The position numbers and the translations under genes are program-made. From the NCBI GenBank assembly GCA_035606235.1, contig DATNFU010000044.1, positions 3,534 through 67,533 on the forward strand: a stretch of 64,000 bases of DNA, in the 5' to 3' direction. Below are positions 32,221 to 40,942 of the stretch, one piece after another (position 1 is the first letter of the stretch; each line of letters begins with the position of its first letter). The DNA comes from 66-474 sp035606235 (GTDB taxonomy: Bacteria; Pseudomonadota; Gammaproteobacteria; Xanthomonadales; Rhodanobacteraceae). Below the pieces are notes generated by a model. The model did not search any database, had not been told where the DNA came from, and worked only from the letters and a program-made list of their open reading frames with translations.

Positions 32221-34620
32221 TCAGAACGGCAGCTGCAAGCTCGAGTCCACCGCCAGCAATTGCGCGCGGAATAAGCCCTGGATGCGATCCAGCGCGGCTT
32301 TGTCGTCGGCGTCGAAGCGCAGCACCAGCACCGGCGTGGTGTTGGAGGCGCGCACCAGGCCCCAGCCGTCCGGCCAGTCGGCGCGCAGGCCGTCAATGGT
32401 GGTGAGGCGCGCGCCTTCGAATTGCGCGCGCTCGCGGAAACGCTCGATGAAGGTGTAATGCTCGCCTTCGCGCATCGGCACCTTCAATTCCGGAGTGGAC
32501 ACGCCTTTCGGCAGTGTGGCGAAAATCTGCTCGGGCGTGCGCCCGGCCGGATCGTCGGCCAGGATTTCCAGTAGACGCGCGGCGGAATAGATGCCGTCGT
32601 CAAAGCCGTACCAACGCTCCCGGAAAAAGAAGTGGCCGCTCATCTCGCCGGCCAGTTGCGCGCCGGTTTCACGCATCTTGGCCTTGATCAGCGAATGCCC
32701 GGTTTTCCACATCAGCGGGCTGCCACCGGCTTTCAGGATCATCGGCTGCAAATGGCCAGTGCATTTCACGTCGTAGATGATGGTGGCGCCAGGATTGCGG
32801 ATCAGCACATCCATCGCGAACAGCATCAGCAGGCGATCCGGATAGATGATCTCGCCGTCCTTGGTTACCACGCCGAGACGATCGCCGTCGCCGTCGAAGG
32901 CAAGCCCCAGATCCGCACCGGTCTTCTTCACCATCAGGATCAGGTCGGCGAGGTTCGCGGGCTCCGACGGATCGGGATGATGATTGGGGAAGTTGCCGTC
33001 CACCTCGCAGTACAGCGGCGTCACTTCGCAGCCAATCGCATGGATCACTTCCGGCGCGATCGCGCCCGGAATACCGTTGCCGCAATCCACCACCACTTTC
33101 AATGAACGGCCAGTCTGGATGTCGCCGGCGATGCGCTGCACGTAATCGGCCGACACATCCATCTGCCGCAGCGTGCCCTGGCCGGTTGCAAGGCGATTTT
33201 CGGCGATGCGGGCGTAGAGATCCTGGATCGCGTCCTCAGCCAGCGTTTCGCCGCCCACCACGATCTTGAACCCGTTGTAGTCGGGTGGATTGTGGCTGCC
33301 GGTGACTGCCACGCACGAACCGGTGTTGAGGTGGAAGCTGGCGAAATACACCAGCGGCGTCGCCGCCGGGCCGATGTCGATCACGTCGATGCCTGCCGCA
33401 CGCAGGCCGTCGCTCAGCGCGCCGGACAACTGCGGCCCGGACAATCGGCCGTCGCGACCGATCACGATCTCGGAAAGATTCTTGTCACGCATCACGCTGC
33501 CGATCGCCTGGCCGATCAGGCGCGCGGTGTCCTGCGTCAACGTGCTGCCGACCACCCCGCGGATGTCATAGGCGCGGAAGATGCTGCGCTCGATCGCGGC
33601 CGGTCTTGCTACCGCTGTCGTGGCGGGTTTGGCCACCGCGGCCACTTCGGGGGGGTGTTCTTTGCCTTCCGCAGCCTCCTTCACCGGAGGAATTGCGGCG
33701 GCCCCGGCGGGTGCGGCCGTTGGAGTAGCCGCGGCGTCGGCATTGGTGCCGGCACCACGCGAGCGAACGCGCGAGCGCGCGACCAACAAGCCCAATCCGG
33801 CGACGAACGCGAGCACCGCCAGCAGCAGCGCGGAAGCCAGCGATTGCGTCACCGGCAGCCAGTAGGCGGGCGGCGCGGCAGCGATGCGCAAGCGGCTGTG
33901 TGGAATCGGCAAGCCGGCGTCATCTTGGGTGCTCAAGCCCTGGTCGCCGCGCGTGGCAAGCACCAGGTCGCCGCTGCCATCGCCTTGGCGCAAGTCCAGC
34001 CGGCCCGATTCCATTTCGATGGATTCAAATGCAGCCCGCGCCCGCGTGAACGGAAGCTCCACCGCTGCGTAGGCCAGCGCCGTGCCGCGCGCGTCATCCA
34101 CCGGCTGCACGAACGAGAGCGTTTGCGGCGGCAGCGCGCGCACTTCCAGCGGGGTGGCGGCGCCGCTGCTCAAGGCACGCGTCAACTGCTCCGCACGCGC
34201 GTAGCCGAGCTTCTGCAGGCTCGCACCGAGGATGTCATCGGCGCTGTAGAACATCACCGCACGCGCCTGCGGCAGCGCTGTGCGCAGCAATTGCGCCGCC
34301 CGATCGCGGCCAGCCGCGTCGTTGGACGCGAGTGCCTGGTGCAGTGTCGGCGAAGCCAGCGCCTCGTCGACTTTGCGACGTTGCAGATCAAGCGCGGCGG
34401 CGACTTTTTGCACCGCTTGCACCTTGTCCTGCGTCAACGCTTGCGTTGCTTGCGACTGGCGCGCGATCAGCCACGCCTGCCAGGCCATGAACGCAACGGC
34501 GAGCAACAGCAGCACACTCAAGGCCAGCGCTAGATCCGCAGCGAGTTCCGCCATGCCGCGATGCAGATCGAAACGTGCGCGCAAAGCATCGCCGCGGGAA
34601 GGTTTGTCGGCTGAATTCAT
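32221..34620 (-). CDS. Phosphomannomutase/phosphoglucomutase with N-terminal membrane sensor-like region
   Basis: 799 residues, far longer than the 460 of a plain AlgC. Residues 1-60 include TM1 (LALALSVLLLLAVAFMAWQAW); an extracytoplasmic domain follows to TM2 at about residue 250 (LASALLLAVLAFVAGLGLLVA); an Ala/Pro-rich linker to about 340; then a full alpha-D-phosphohexomutase: FRAYDIRG, active-site serine TGSHNPPDYNGFK, metal loop DGDGDRLG, sugar loop GEMSGHFFF and phosphate loop RASNTTPVL. It interconverts hexose 1- and 6-phosphates for LPS or exopolysaccharide precursors. Long membrane-attached forms are known in pseudomonads and xanthomonads. It is 15 bases after dut in a coaBC-dut-pgm operon. 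Confidence 0.93.
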   Translation of the reverse strand: MNSADKPSRGDALRARFDLHRGMAELAADLALALSVLLLLAVAFMAWQAWLIARQSQATQALTQDKVQAVQKVAAALDLQRRKVDEALASPTLHQALASNDAAGRDRAAQLLRTALPQARAVMFYSADDILGASLQKLGYARAEQLTRALSSGAATPLEVRALPPQTLSFVQPVDDARGTALAYAAVELPFTRARAAFESIEMESGRLDLRQGDGSGDLVLATRGDQGLSTQDDAGLPIPHSRLRIAAAPPAYWLPVTQSLASALLLAVLAFVAGLGLLVARSRVRSRGAGTNADAAATPTAAPAGAAAIPPVKEAAEGKEHPPEVAAVAKPATTAVARPAAIERSIFRAYDIRGVVGSTLTQDTARLIGQAIGSVMRDKNLSEIVIGRDGRLSGPQLSGALSDGLRAAGIDVIDIGPAATPLVYFASFHLNTGSCVAVTGSHNPPDYNGFKIVVGGETLAEDAIQDLYARIAENRLATGQGTLRQMDVSADYVQRIAGDIQTGRSLKVVVDCGNGIPGAIAPEVIHAIGCEVTPLYCEVDGNFPNHHPDPSEPANLADLILMVKKTGADLGLAFDGDGDRLGVVTKDGEIIYPDRLLMLFAMDVLIRNPGATIIYDVKCTGHLQPMILKAGGSPLMWKTGHSLIKAKMRETGAQLAGEMSGHFFFRERWYGFDDGIYSAARLLEILADDPAGRTPEQIFATLPKGVSTPELKVPMREGEHYTFIERFRERAQFEGARLTTIDGLRADWPDGWGLVRASNTTPVLVLRFDADDKAALDRIQGLFRAQLLAVDSSLQLPF

Positions 34621-34635
34621 GGATACGACACCTGA

Positions 34636-35115
34636 TTAGCCCACCCCGGTGGAACCGAATCCGCCGGCACCACGGGTGCTCGGCGCGAACACCTCGACTT
34701 GCCGGAAGCGCGCGCGCGCAACCGGCACGAACATCAATTGCGCGATGCGATCCCCTGGCCCGATGGTAAAAGCCGCGTGCCCGCGGTTCCAGCAGGAAAT
34801 CATCAGCGGCCCCTGGTAATCGGCATCGATCAGCCCGGTGAGGTTGCCGAGCACCAGGCCGTGTTTGTGGCCCAACCCGGAGCGCGGCAGGATCAGTGCG
34901 CACCAGGCCCGATCATCAATGTGAATCGCAAGCCCGGTCGGGATCAATTCACTTGCGCCCGGCGCAAGCGTGATCGCGCTTTCCGGCGCGGCGCGCAAAT
35001 CCATCGCCGCGGCGCCTTCGGTGGCGTAGGCAGGCAGCGGAATCGAATCGCCCAGACGCGCGTCGAGGATTTTCATTTCGACGTCCAGCGCGGGCGGCGT
35101 AGGCATATCCATCAT
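34636..35115 (-). CDS. dut: Deoxyuridine 5'-triphosphate nucleotidohydrolase
   Basis: 159 residues with all five trimeric dUTPase motifs in order: AAMDLRA, PRSGLGHKHG, GLIDADYQGPL, GDRIAQLMFVP and STRGAGGFGSTG at the C-terminus. It hydrolyses dUTP to dUMP and PPi, preventing uracil entry into DNA and feeding dTMP synthesis. Start chosen at ATG 35115, which overlaps the coaBC stop (ATGATG, TGA at 35112-35114); ATG 35106 is an alternative. Confidence 0.96.
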   Translation of the reverse strand: MMDMPTPPALDVEMKILDARLGDSIPLPAYATEGAAAMDLRAAPESAITLAPGASELIPTGLAIHIDDRAWCALILPRSGLGHKHGLVLGNLTGLIDADYQGPLMISCWNRGHAAFTIGPGDRIAQLMFVPVARARFRQVEVFAPSTRGAGGFGSTGVG

Positions 35116-36329
35116 TCTGCTCCGCGAAAACGCGCGGCGATGCGCTCGATCAGCGCGGCTGCCAACGCGGATTTGGACATGCGCGGCAGCGCTTCGTCGC
35201 CACCATTCCAATACAGGTGCAGCGCGTTGTCATCGGTTTCCATTCCGCGACCGGCGCCGACCTCGTTGGCCGCGACCATGTCCAGATGCTTGCGTGCGAG
35301 TTTGTCGCGGGCGTTGCGTTCGAGGTCTTCGGTTTCGGCGGCGAAGCCGACCACGAAAGGTCTCGGATCAAGCTTGGCGACTTCGGTCAGGATGTCGGGG
35401 TTCTCGATCAGCGGCAACGCAGGCGGCGCACCGTGCTTCTTGATTTTCTGCGTGCTGACTTCTGCGGGGCGCCAATCGGCGACCGCCGCGGTGGCGATGA
35501 AAACATCCGCATCGCGCACCGCCGCCAACACGGCCTCGCGCATCTGTCGCGCGCTGCGAACGTCCACGCGACGCGCGCCATCGGGAGTCGCGAGCGTCAC
35601 CGGCCCGGCAATCAGCGTGACCTGCGCACCGGCCTGCAGCGCGGCTTGCGCGACGGCAAAGCCCATGCGCCCGGAACTGCGGTTGCCGAGAAACCGCACC
35701 GGGTCGATATCCTCGTAGGTCGGTCCGGCATTGAGCACCACGCGCACGCCGGCGAGCGCGCCATGCGTGCGCGCGGATGCATCCAGCCGCGCGAGTGCCG
35801 CAACAATCGCATGCGGTTCCAGCAGGCGACCCGGCCCGGATTCGCCTTCGGCCAATGGACCATCGGCGGGGCCGAGTATTTCCATGCCGCGCGCGCGCAA
35901 CGTCGCAATATTCTGTTGCGTGGCCGGATGCAGCCACATGCGATGGTTCATCGCCGGCGCGACCGCTACCGGCGCGGTGGTGGCAAGGCACAACGTGCTG
36001 AGCAGTTCGTCCGCAAAGCCGTGCGCTAGCTTCGCGATCACATCGGCCGAGGCCGGCGCGATCAGCACGCATTCGGCCCAGCGCGCCAGTTCCAGATGGC
36101 CCATGCCCATTTCGGCGGCTTCGTCCCACAGGTCGGCACGCACCGCTTGGCCCGACAGCGCCTGGAAGGTGAGTGGCGTAACGAAACGCGCGGCATTTTG
36201 CGTCAGCACCACGCGCACCTGCGCACCGGCATCGCGCAGACGGCGTGTGAGCTCGCAGGCCTTGTAGGCCGCGATGCCGCCGGATACACCCAGCAGGATG
36301 CGGCGATTGTGGAGAGCCGGAACGCCCAT
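35112..36329 (-). CDS. coaBC: Bifunctional phosphopantothenoylcysteine decarboxylase / phosphopantothenate-cysteine ligase
   Basis: 405 residues, typical length. The CoaC flavoprotein half begins ILLGVSGGIAAYKACEL and contains PASADVIAKLAHG and the active-site APAMNHRMW; the CoaB half has VLNAGPTYEDIDPVRFLGNRSSGRMG and ATAAVADWRP with KIKK. The enzyme makes 4'-phosphopantetheine in CoA synthesis. Start at ATG 36329 (MGVPALHNRRILLGV) fits the family; an in-frame GTG at 36377 would add 16 unusual residues. It is divergent from radC, 97 bases away, the arrangement common in gammaproteobacteria. Confidence 0.95.
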   Translation of the reverse strand: MGVPALHNRRILLGVSGGIAAYKACELTRRLRDAGAQVRVVLTQNAARFVTPLTFQALSGQAVRADLWDEAAEMGMGHLELARWAECVLIAPASADVIAKLAHGFADELLSTLCLATTAPVAVAPAMNHRMWLHPATQQNIATLRARGMEILGPADGPLAEGESGPGRLLEPHAIVAALARLDASARTHGALAGVRVVLNAGPTYEDIDPVRFLGNRSSGRMGFAVAQAALQAGAQVTLIAGPVTLATPDGARRVDVRSARQMREAVLAAVRDADVFIATAAVADWRPAEVSTQKIKKHGAPPALPLIENPDILTEVAKLDPRPFVVGFAAETEDLERNARDKLARKHLDMVAANEVGAGRGMETDDNALHLYWNGGDEALPRMSKSALAAALIERIAARFRGAE

Positions 36330-36426
36330 GTCGTCCGATACCGACGAAGAGATGGGCTGCAAGCTTACCGGATTCACCCGCGCGCACCGCTAATGCCGGC
36401 AAGCAAGCCTCGGCATTCTCCGTGGC

Positions 36427-37092
36427 ATGACCATCAAGCAATGGCCGGTCGACGAGCGACCGCGCGAAAAACTGCTGGCGCAAGGCCCGCCGGCGCTGTC
36501 CATCGCCGAACTGCTGGCCGTACTGCTGGGCAGCGGCACCCGCGGCTTTAGCGCGGTGGATCTCGGTCGCGCGCTGCTGGTCGACGCGGGTGGCCTGAAT
36601 GCTTTGCTGGCCCGCGGTGCGGGGCGCGCACGCGGGTTGGGGCCGGCCAAACGCGCACGCCTGTCGGCGGCGCTTGAGCTGGCGCGGCGCTGCCTGGCTG
36701 AGGAACTGCAGCAGCAGCCCGGCCTGATCTCGCCGCGCGACAGTGCGGACTACCTCAAGGCGCGATTGGCGCATCTGCCTTACGAAGTGTTCGCCTGCCT
36801 GTATCTCGACAATCGCCACCGCGTACTCGCATTCGATGAGCTGTTCCGAGGCACCATCGATGGCGCCTCGGTGCATGTGCGCGAAGTGGTGCGCGCCTGC
36901 ATCTCGCGCAATGCCGCGGCGGTAATCTTCGCCCACAACCACCCGAGCGGCGTGGCCGAACCATCCGCCGCCGATCGCGCCATTACCCGCGAACTGCGGG
37001 ATGCGCTGGCGCTGGTGCATGTGCGGGTGCTGGATCATTTTGTGGTCGGCAGCGGCGAACCGACCTCGATGGCCGCGCGCGGATTGATCTGA
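36427..37092 (+). CDS. radC: RadC family JAB/MPN domain protein
   Basis: 221 residues. An N-terminal helix-hairpin-helix-like half (ALSIAELLAVLLGSGTRG) precedes the JAB metal site with H170-N-H172-P-S-G and Asp near 183 in SAADRAIT. The old 'DNA repair' name is historical; biochemical role is uncertain. It starts 97 bases from coaBC on the opposite strand. Confidence 0.93.
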   Translation: MTIKQWPVDERPREKLLAQGPPALSIAELLAVLLGSGTRGFSAVDLGRALLVDAGGLNALLARGAGRARGLGPAKRARLSAALELARRCLAEELQQQPGLISPRDSADYLKARLAHLPYEVFACLYLDNRHRVLAFDELFRGTIDGASVHVREVVRACISRNAAAVIFAHNHPSGVAEPSAADRAITRELRDALALVHVRVLDHFVVGSGEPTSMAARGLI

Positions 37093-37480
37093 CGCGTGGA
37101 TTGCCCTTGGAACCGGAAATTTGCCGGACACATCGCCTCGGCTTTCCCGAATCCCGCAAATCTCGAATCCGGGCCTCGCCGGACTTATTCACATCGCGTC
37201 CTGACGCGGATTTGCCCGGCACTCTTGCCTCACTCATGCGAAGCTACTTGCAAGCGTATGGCACAGAACGATTTTCTTTCGTGACTGACGAGTGAATGCG
37301 GGTTCCCACCGCGGTGCCCGCCTTTTGGCGGTTGCGCTGCCCACAAACTTATCCACACGGCAGCGCGGCCCTTTTGTCGCAAATGAACGGCAACGGGGGG
37401 CTTCGAGGATGTCGCCGGCCGCGGCGTGTTTCTCCGCGCATACCCCGTGGGTTACGATGTTCGATCGTTCTCATGGATGC
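37093..37480. other. Spacer between radC and argS with a candidate terminator
   Basis: 388 bases with no credible gene. At 37298-37325, GCGGG, an inner CACCGCGGTG palindrome and CCCGC are followed by CTTTT, a plausible rho-independent terminator for radC. A perfect DnaA-box sequence TTATCCACA occurs once at 37349-37357; a single copy does not make an origin. The argS promoter should lie in the remaining part, but no convincing boxes were seen. Confidence 0.4.
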
Positions 37481-39184
37481 ATGGACGTGAAAGAGACCCT
37501 GCGCGATCTGTTGTTGCATGCCGTCGATGTGCTGGGCAAGCGCGGCGAGTTGGTGTTGAGCAGCCAACCCGAGTTCGTGATCGAACGCACCCGCAACCGC
37601 GCGCACGGCGATTTCGCCAGCAACATCGCGCTGCAGCTGGCCAAGATCCGGCAGCGCAAGCCGCGTGAACTGGCCGATTTGATCGTCGCCGCGCTGCCGG
37701 CCAGCGATGCGGTCGAGAAAATCGAGATCGCCGGGCCCGGCTTCATCAATTTTTTCCTGACCCGCAAGGCCTATCAAGCCGAGCTTGGGCATGTGTTCGC
37801 GCAAGGCGCCGATTACGGCCGCAGCCGCATCGGCGCGCACAAGATCGTAGGCGTGGAATTCGTCTCCGCCAATCCGACCGGCCCGCTGCATGTCGGCCAT
37901 GGACGCGCCGCGGCGATCGGCGACACCATCTGCCGGCTGCTGGAAGCCACCGGTTGGGAAGTCACCCGCGAGTTCTACTACAACGACGCCGGCGCGCAGA
38001 TCGCCAACCTCGCGCGTTCGGTGCAGGCACGCTGCCTCGGCATCGAGCCCGACGATCCGCGCTGGCCGGAGGATGGTTATCGCGGCGACTACATCCGCGA
38101 CATCGCGCGCGCCTATGTGGCGCGCGAGCGTGCCGGCCGAGACGACAGCGCGTACGACACCTCGCTGGTTGCGAGCGGCGACGTCCAGGATCTGGAGGCA
38201 ATCCGCCATTTCGCCGTGGCCTGGTTGCGTCATGAACAGGACGAGGATCTGCGCGCGTTCGGCGTGCATTTCGACGTGCACTTCCTGGAATCCTCGCTGT
38301 ATGCCGACGGCAAGCTGGATCAAGCCGTCGCGCGCATCGTTGCACAAGGGCATGCATACGAAGCCGAGGGTGCGCTGTGGCTGAAGTCCACCGATTTCGG
38401 CGACGACAAGGATCGGGTGATGCGCAAATCCGACGGCACCTGGACTTATTTCGTGCCGGACGTCGCCTACCATTTCAGCAAATGGCAACGCGGTTACAAA
38501 CGCGCGATCACCGAACTCGGCGCCGACCATCACGGTTCGCTGGCACGCGTGCGCGCGGGTCTGCAGGCCCTGGATCTGGGCATTCCACCCAACTGGCCCG
38601 AATACGTGCTGCATCAGATGGTCACCGTGATGCGCGGCGGCGAGGAAGTGAAGATATCCAAGCGCGCCGGCGGTTATGTCACCTTGCGCGATCTGATCGA
38701 TGAAGCCGGCCGCGATGCCACCCGTTATTTCCTGATCGCGCGCAAGAGCGATTCGCAACTGGTATTCGACCTCGATCTGGCGCGCGCGCAGAGCATGGAC
38801 AACCCGGTGTATTACATCCAGTACGCGCACGCGCGCATCTGCAGCGTCGAGCGGCAGATGCACGAACGCAGCATCATGTTCTCGCGCAAGCCGGCGCTGG
38901 CGAGTCTCGACCGGCTCGACAGCGCGCATGCTCAGGCGTTGCTGGTCGAGGTGTCGCGTTATCCGGAGGTGGTGGATGCCGCGGCGTGTTGCCTGGAGCC
39001 GCATCTGCTGACGCAATACCTGCGCGATCTCGCCCAGGCTTTCCACACCTGGTACAACGCCGAGCAATTTCTGGTCGACGACGAGGCGCTGCGCGACGCG
39101 CGACTGGCGCTGGCATTCGGCGCCCGGCAGGTGTTGGCCAACGGATTGGGCTTACTGGGACTTTCCGCGCCGGAAACGATGTAG
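37481..39184 (+). CDS. argS: Arginyl-tRNA synthetase
   Basis: 567 residues, usual length. An N-terminal Add-1 domain (residues 1-110) is followed by the class I HIGH motif as HVGHGR (137-142), the ArgRS signature EFVSANPTGPLHVGH, and KISKRAGG as the KMSKS counterpart around residue 390; the anticodon-binding helical domain ends AFGARQVLANGLGLLGLSAPE. Charges tRNA-Arg. Start at ATG 37481 (MDVKETLRDLL) fits the family; longer in-frame extensions are not protein-like. Confidence 0.97.
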   Translation: MDVKETLRDLLLHAVDVLGKRGELVLSSQPEFVIERTRNRAHGDFASNIALQLAKIRQRKPRELADLIVAALPASDAVEKIEIAGPGFINFFLTRKAYQAELGHVFAQGADYGRSRIGAHKIVGVEFVSANPTGPLHVGHGRAAAIGDTICRLLEATGWEVTREFYYNDAGAQIANLARSVQARCLGIEPDDPRWPEDGYRGDYIRDIARAYVARERAGRDDSAYDTSLVASGDVQDLEAIRHFAVAWLRHEQDEDLRAFGVHFDVHFLESSLYADGKLDQAVARIVAQGHAYEAEGALWLKSTDFGDDKDRVMRKSDGTWTYFVPDVAYHFSKWQRGYKRAITELGADHHGSLARVRAGLQALDLGIPPNWPEYVLHQMVTVMRGGEEVKISKRAGGYVTLRDLIDEAGRDATRYFLIARKSDSQLVFDLDLARAQSMDNPVYYIQYAHARICSVERQMHERSIMFSRKPALASLDRLDSAHAQALLVEVSRYPEVVDAAACCLEPHLLTQYLRDLAQAFHTWYNAEQFLVDDEALRDARLALAFGARQVLANGLGLLGLSAPETM

Positions 39185-39329
39185 CGAATGCTGCAGGTGC
39201 GAGCCTGCGAGCGAATGCCTTGTGAAATAAAGACTGCGCCTTGCGCCGGTCGCCGACAGTTCGGCTCTTGCGCCGGAACGGCGATGCTGTAGCCTTTCAC
39301 GGCTATGTGTCACGTCTCTCGGAACTTTC

Positions 39330-39953
39330 ATGGCAAGCAAACGCGGTAACGGCAGACAAGCGGTACGCAGCAACGGCGGCGTGCCGGGCTGGATTTTGTT
39401 TGGCGCCGGGCTGGTGGTCGGCGTCATCCTGTGCGCGATCGTGGTGTGGGGCGGCTATGCACCCAGCCTGCGCCGGCACGATCAACCACAACCCAATCCG
39501 CAGGCGACCGCACCGCCGGCCAGCGCGCCGGGTATCGCCGATCAGACGGCGAAAGACACCAGCAAGCCGACTTTCGACTTTTATTCGGTGTTGCCGGAAA
39601 AGGAAGTGGTGATCCCGGACGCACAGTTGTCGGCGCAGGCGAAAGCGGAGCAGCGATCGGCGGCGGCGGCGAACAATGCCAGCCCATCCACCGGCGCGCC
39701 TTCGCAGGGCGCTGCGGCAAGCAGCGGTTATCTGCTGCAGGTCGGCTCGTTCCCGAGCAGCGCGGATGCCGACAGCATGAAGGCCAAGCTCGCGCTGCAA
39801 GGCTTCACCGCCAGCGTGCAACCGGTCACCATCAATGGCCAGACTTGGCATCGCGTGCGGCTCGGCCCGTTTGCCTCCGCCACCGATCTGGAATCGGCCA
39901 AGCAGCGGCTGTCCACGGCTGGCATCCATGCGATTGCGTTGAAAGAGAAATAA
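39330..39953 (+). CDS. SPOR domain membrane protein (FtsN-like)
   Basis: 207 residues. A short cytoplasmic basic N-terminus, one transmembrane helix at residues about 20-42 (WILFGAGLVVGVILCAIVVW), a Pro/Ala-rich periplasmic linker, and a C-terminal SPOR domain (YLLQVGSFPSSADADSMKAK, WHRVRLGPFASATDLESAK) that in the family binds denuded septal peptidoglycan. Position right after argS is the classic place of FtsN-type genes in gammaproteobacteria. Likely a divisome component. Ten bases before ydfG. Confidence 0.9.
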   Translation: MASKRGNGRQAVRSNGGVPGWILFGAGLVVGVILCAIVVWGGYAPSLRRHDQPQPNPQATAPPASAPGIADQTAKDTSKPTFDFYSVLPEKEVVIPDAQLSAQAKAEQRSAAAANNASPSTGAPSQGAAASSGYLLQVGSFPSSADADSMKAKLALQGFTASVQPVTINGQTWHRVRLGPFASATDLESAKQRLSTAGIHAIALKEK

Positions 39954-39962
39954 TCGCGACCG

Positions 39963-40724
39963 ATGACCGATAAAACCGTCCTCGTCACCGGCGCATCCTC
40001 GGGGTTCGGCGCTGCCATTGCGGCATGGTTCGCGCGCAACGACTGGCGCGTGATCGCCTGCGCGCGCCGCGCAGATCGACTGCAAGCTCTGCTTGAGCGC
40101 TTCGGGGCCGATCGCGTGCACGTCGCGGTGTTCGACATCCGCGACGAAGTCGCGATGCGCGCGGCGCTCGATTCTTTGCCGAATGATTTTCGCGACATCG
40201 ATCTGCTGGTCAACAACGCCGGCCTCGCGCTCGGCACCAAGCCCGCGCAAGAGTCCGATCTCGCGCAGTGGCGGCAGATGATCGACACCAACATTACCGC
40301 GCTGGTCACGCTCACGCGTCTGCTGTTGCCGGCGTTGATCGAGCGCCGCGGCGCTATCGTCAATATCAGTTCGATCTCGGCCACGTATCCGTATTTCGGC
40401 GGCAACGTCTACGGTGCGAGCAAGGCGTTCGTCACCCAGTTCTCGCTCGGTCTGCGCACCGACCTGCACGGCAGCGGCGTGCGCGTGACCAGCGTGGAAC
40501 CGGGCATGGCCGAAACCGAATTCACGCTGGTGCGCACCGGCGGCGATCAAGCCGCATCAAGCAGGCTCTACAGCGGCGCGCATCCGATCACCGGCGAAGA
40601 CATCGCGCAGACGGTATGGTGGATCGCCAACCTGCCGCCGCACTTGAACGTCAACCGCATCGAAGTAATGCCGGTCAGCCAGTCGGCGGCAGGACTGCAG
40701 GTGGCGCGGAGTCCGCGGGACTAG
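39963..40724 (+). CDS. ydfG: NADP-dependent short-chain dehydrogenase YdfG-like
   Basis: 253 residues, classical SDR: TGASSGFG cofactor loop, VNNAG, ISSISATYPY with the catalytic Ser, YGASKAF (Tyr-Lys), and PGMAETEF. The closest known group is YdfG (3-hydroxy acid dehydrogenase, serine/allo-threonine and malonic semialdehyde reductase), with the distinctive TEFTLVR and TPEDIA-like GEDIAQTVWW tail. Probable cytosolic NADP-linked oxidoreductase. The following 218 bases to the TPR gene hold no gene. Confidence 0.87.
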   Translation: MTDKTVLVTGASSGFGAAIAAWFARNDWRVIACARRADRLQALLERFGADRVHVAVFDIRDEVAMRAALDSLPNDFRDIDLLVNNAGLALGTKPAQESDLAQWRQMIDTNITALVTLTRLLLPALIERRGAIVNISSISATYPYFGGNVYGASKAFVTQFSLGLRTDLHGSGVRVTSVEPGMAETEFTLVRTGGDQAASSRLYSGAHPITGEDIAQTVWWIANLPPHLNVNRIEVMPVSQSAAGLQVARSPRD

Positions 40725-40942
40725 CCTGCGCCATCTTCTTCGAGCTGCAGTTCATGGCGGAGAGCCCCCGGCATCCGCGAAAGCTGATTTTGCCGCAACT
40801 CGCGATGGCGCATTGAGCCTTTCATAGGACAGAGCGGGGACACCGCCGACGGACGCGGAGGTAGAATCAGCCAATATCCGGTGCACGCGGGAATAGTGCT
40901 CGCGCGCATGCACACGCGTCGTTCTGGCACAGCGGAGCCGAC

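Noticed and set aside
37349..37357. Perfect DnaA box TTATCCACA.
   Set aside because: Single copy, no AT-rich unwinding region and no dnaA/dnaN/gidA nearby; not an origin.
39181..39220. Possible REP downstream of argS (GCAGGTGCGAGCCTGCGAGC).
   Set aside because: Only a loose match to the REP core with no GTAGGAGC end; too degenerate to call.
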